Below, piece after piece: positions 62,338 through 64,000 of a DNA stretch of 64,000 bases. Both the position numbers and the translations under genes were made by a program. How positions within the stretch are numbered: position 1 is the stretch's first letter; each line of letters begins with the position of its first letter. The notes under the pieces are model-generated. The model had not been told where the DNA came from, made no database searches, and was given only the letters and a program-made list of their open reading frames with translations. Origin of the DNA: Limimaricola hongkongensis DSM 17492 (lineage in GTDB: Bacteria; Pseudomonadota; Alphaproteobacteria; Rhodobacterales; Rhodobacteraceae); the NCBI RefSeq assembly GCF_000600975.2, contig NZ_KK088648.1, forward strand, positions 62,001-126,000, in the 5' to 3' direction.

Positions 62338-62923
62338 ATGGTGAAATCGGCTCAAGCATTCCGCACCATCGGCGAGGTGTCCGAGGCGCTCGACACGCCT
62401 GCGCATGTGCTGCGATTCTGGGAAAGCAAGTTCGCGCAGGTCCGGCCGGTGAAACGCGCCGGTGGGCGGCGCTACTACCGCCCCGAGGATCTCGACCTGC
62501 TCTGCGGCATCAAGATGCTGCTGCACGACCGGGGCATGACCATCAAGGGCGTGCAGAAGCTCCTGCGCGAAAAGGGCGTACGCCATGTCGCGGGCGAAGG
62601 CCGCAACGCCGATACCGCCCCCGGCACCCCCCGCCGCGCCCCGCCCGGCGCCGCGCCCGGCGGTCGAGGATGCGGTGCTCCTGCTCGACCCCGATTCCGA
62701 TCTCGGGCCGGGCGCCGAAACCGCCTCGCAATCGCGCCCCGCCGCCGCCCCCGCCCCAAGCCCGGCCCCAAGCTTGGCCCCAACCCCGCAGGCCCCGCTG
62801 GCGCTTTTGCATGCCGCCGGTTCCGCCTGCCTGAATGCCCGCGCCGCCCGGATCGCGCCGCTGGTCGCCCGGATCGAGCGGCTGCGCGCGCGGATGATCG
62901 ATGCCCGCGACGGCAAGCGCTGA
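62338..62923 (+). pseudogene. MerR-family regulator, broken by a +1 frameshift
   Basis: Regulator with an N-terminal MerR winged-helix: [60 protein letters not shown] and [15 protein letters not shown] (residues 7-80). The low-complexity proline/alanine middle then changes frame; the natural end, [20 protein letters not shown] to DGKR, is one frame over. The span is 586 nt, 3n+1. Likely sites are the five-C run at 62618-62622 or the six-C run at 62627-62632. Read without correction, the 5' frame runs past the tail to a stop near 62979. Confidence 0.78.
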
Positions 62924-62989
62924 TTTCGCGATTTTTTTACGCAAACCGGCTTGCCCCCACCCGCCACATAAGGCATTAGCAGCCTCAGT

Positions 62990-63066
62990 CGGGCTATAGC
63001 GCAGCCTGGTAGCGCGTCCGTCTGGGGGACGGAAGGTCGCAGGTTCGAGTCCTGCTAGCCCGACCA
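62990..63066 (+). tRNA. tRNA-Pro (anticodon GGG)
   Basis: 77-nt cloverleaf: acceptor CGGGCTA pairs with TAGCCCG, discriminator A, encoded CCA. The D arm has GCGCAGCCTGGTAGCGC, the anticodon stem TCCGT/ACGGA holds the loop CTGGGGG (anticodon GGG), and the T arm contains AGGTTCGAGTCCT. Confidence 0.97.
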
Positions 63067-63074
63067 TTTATGAC

Positions 63075-63100
63075 CGCCCGCCGCCTCAAAGCGGCGGGCG
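63075..63100 (+). terminator. Hairpin after tRNA-Pro
   Basis: Ten-bp perfect stem CGCCCGCCGC / GCGGCGGGCG with loop CTCAAA, between tRNA-Pro and the dCTP-deaminase gene. No T run; could be a processing or weak termination site. Confidence 0.5.
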
Positions 63101-63125
63101 TCGTCATGTCAGGAGGAGCCGTCGC

Positions 63126-64000
63126 GTGACCGGAGTTCTGCCCCGCCAGGGGATCGCCCAGCTGATCGAAAGCGGCGCGATTCGCGCCGACACCCCGATC
63201 CGCCCCGAACAGATCCAGCCCGCCAGCCTCGACCTCAGGCTCGGCCGCGTGGCCTACAGGGTGCGCGCCTCCTTCCTTGCGGGCGATGGCCGCCGGGTCG
63301 AGGACCGGCTGGCAGAATTCGAGATGCACCGCATCGATCTCGACCAAGGCGCGGTGCTGGAAAAGGGCTGCGTCTACGTCGTGCCGCTTATGGAGCGGCT
63401 CGCCCTGCCCGACGGCATCCAGGCCGTGGCCAACGCCAAAAGCTCGACCGGCAGGCTCGACCTGCTGACCCGGCTGATCGCCGATGGCGGCACCGAGTTC
63501 GACCGCATCGCGCCGGGCCATGACGGCCCGCTCTATGCCGAGATCTGCCCGCGCAGCTTTTCGGTGCTGGTGCGGCCCGGCATGCGGCTCAACCAGATCC
63601 GGTTTCGCGCCGGGCAAGCCGTGCTCGACGATGCCGCGCTGGCCGATCTGCACGCGCGCGAGCCGCTGGTCGACGGCGAGGCGCTGATTTCCGAGGGCCT
63701 GGGCTTTTCGGTCGACCTGTCGCCCGCCCTTGCCGCCTGCGCGGGCTTTCGCGCCAAGCCGCATGCCGGGGTGATCGATCTCGACCGGATCGGCCATTAC
63801 GAGGTGTCCGAATTCTGGGAAGCTGTGCCGAGCCCCAAGGGCCGCGTCATCCTCGATCCCGGCGCCTTCTACATCCTCGTCAGCCGCGAGGCGGTGACCA
63901 TCCCGCCCGCCTATGCCGCCGAAATGGCGCCCTATCTTGCCATGGCAGGCGAATTCCGGGTGCATTACGCGGGGTTTTTCGACCCCGGCTTCGGCCATGC
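63126..64000 (+). CDS. dcd: 2'-deoxycytidine 5'-triphosphate deaminase (3' end off window)
   Basis: Converts dCTP to dUTP for thymidylate synthesis. The start is GTG 63126, 8 nt after AGGAGGA, giving VTGVLPRQGIAQLIESGAIR, then IQPASLDLRLGRVAYRVRAS. The active-site segment QAVANAKSSTGRLDLLTRLI follows, and YAEICPRSFSVLVRPGMRLN and QIRF match the dUTPase/DCD fold. After the first domain a second, similar domain starts (KGRVILDPGAFYILVSREAV), so this is the long alphaproteobacterial form of about 360 residues, twice the E. coli length. It runs off the right edge with 291 codons visible. Confidence 0.9.
   Translation, partial: MTGVLPRQGIAQLIESGAIRADTPIRPEQIQPASLDLRLGRVAYRVRASFLAGDGRRVEDRLAEFEMHRIDLDQGAVLEKGCVYVVPLMERLALPDGIQAVANAKSSTGRLDLLTRLIADGGTEFDRIAPGHDGPLYAEICPRSFSVLVRPGMRLNQIRFRAGQAVLDDAALADLHAREPLVDGEALISEGLGFSVDLSPALAACAGFRAKPHAGVIDLDRIGHYEVSEFWEAVPSPKGRVILDPGAFYILVSREAVTIPPAYAAEMAPYLAMAGEFRVHYAGFFDPGFGH

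Overview
The window is about 64 kb of GC-rich DNA from the core chromosome of an alphaproteobacterium, most likely Rhodobacterales (roseobacter/Rhodobacter group). This is inferred from gene order (lptF-lptG-lptD-surA-pdxA-rsmA; bamE and yceD-rpmF-plsX-fabH-ihfA-merR; iscR plus a suf operon with two cysteine desulfurases), from an alphaproteobacterial LexA box at recA (GTTC-N7-GTTC), and from an IscR that lacks the usual three-cysteine cluster site. No prophage, insertion sequence, CRISPR array or defence island was seen.

Layout. 1-5.4 kb: a minus-strand biotin operon bioB-bioF-bioD-bioA-bioG-bioC, mostly joined by stop/start overlaps; bioC runs off the left edge. 5.5-6.4 kb: an EamA transporter gene. 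6.5 kb: tRNA-Arg(CCG). 6.6-14.7 kb: the iscR-suf operon (iscR, IscS-like desulfurase, sufB, a SAM-methyltransferase-like gene, sufC, sufD, two YIP1 membrane proteins, sufS), with a perfect TTAGAAC-c-GTTCTAA palindrome over the -10 of its promoter. 14.8-21.4 kb: small housekeeping genes, icd, a YitT protein, an SMR exporter and typA. 21.4-26.1 kb (minus): MOSC, DUF1330, alaS and recA. 26.2-29.4 kb: a sulfotransferase-like gene and an NhaP-type antiporter with a cyclic-nucleotide-binding tail. 29.5-33.1 kb: a TAXI-TRAP uptake operon with DUF1850. 33.4-38.9 kb: lytic transglycosylase lipoprotein, glutaminase, ndk, an ABC-F ATPase, MarC and an aspartic protease. 38.9-48.5 kb: holC-pepA on the minus strand, divergent from the outer-membrane/LPS assembly operon lptF-lptG-lptD-surA-pdxA-rsmA. 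48.5-53.1 kb (minus): DUF4167, prmC-prfA, DUF1499 and an M20 amidohydrolase. 53.1-58.2 kb: mazG, a ferric-iron binding protein, Uup, an OlsB-like acyltransferase and msrB. 58.2-64 kb: bamE, the yceD-rpmF-plsX-fabH fatty-acid cluster, ihfA, a MerR regulator, tRNA-Pro(GGG) and a dCTP-deaminase gene cut by the right edge.

Four genes (bioF, the EamA transporter, surA, the MerR regulator) each carry a +1 frameshift that can be placed in a short G/C homopolymer. Every one is restored by removing a single base, so assembly error is the leading explanation, although true pseudogenes cannot be excluded from sequence alone. The most interesting non-coding signals are the palindrome at the iscR-suf promoter, unassigned palindromes upstream of icd and typA, and a family of dispersed GCGTATTT...GGAATGGTGAA repeats, two of which form a 68-nt inverted pair upstream of an ABC-F gene. 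I saw no clearly new multi-gene system; the window is mainly housekeeping.
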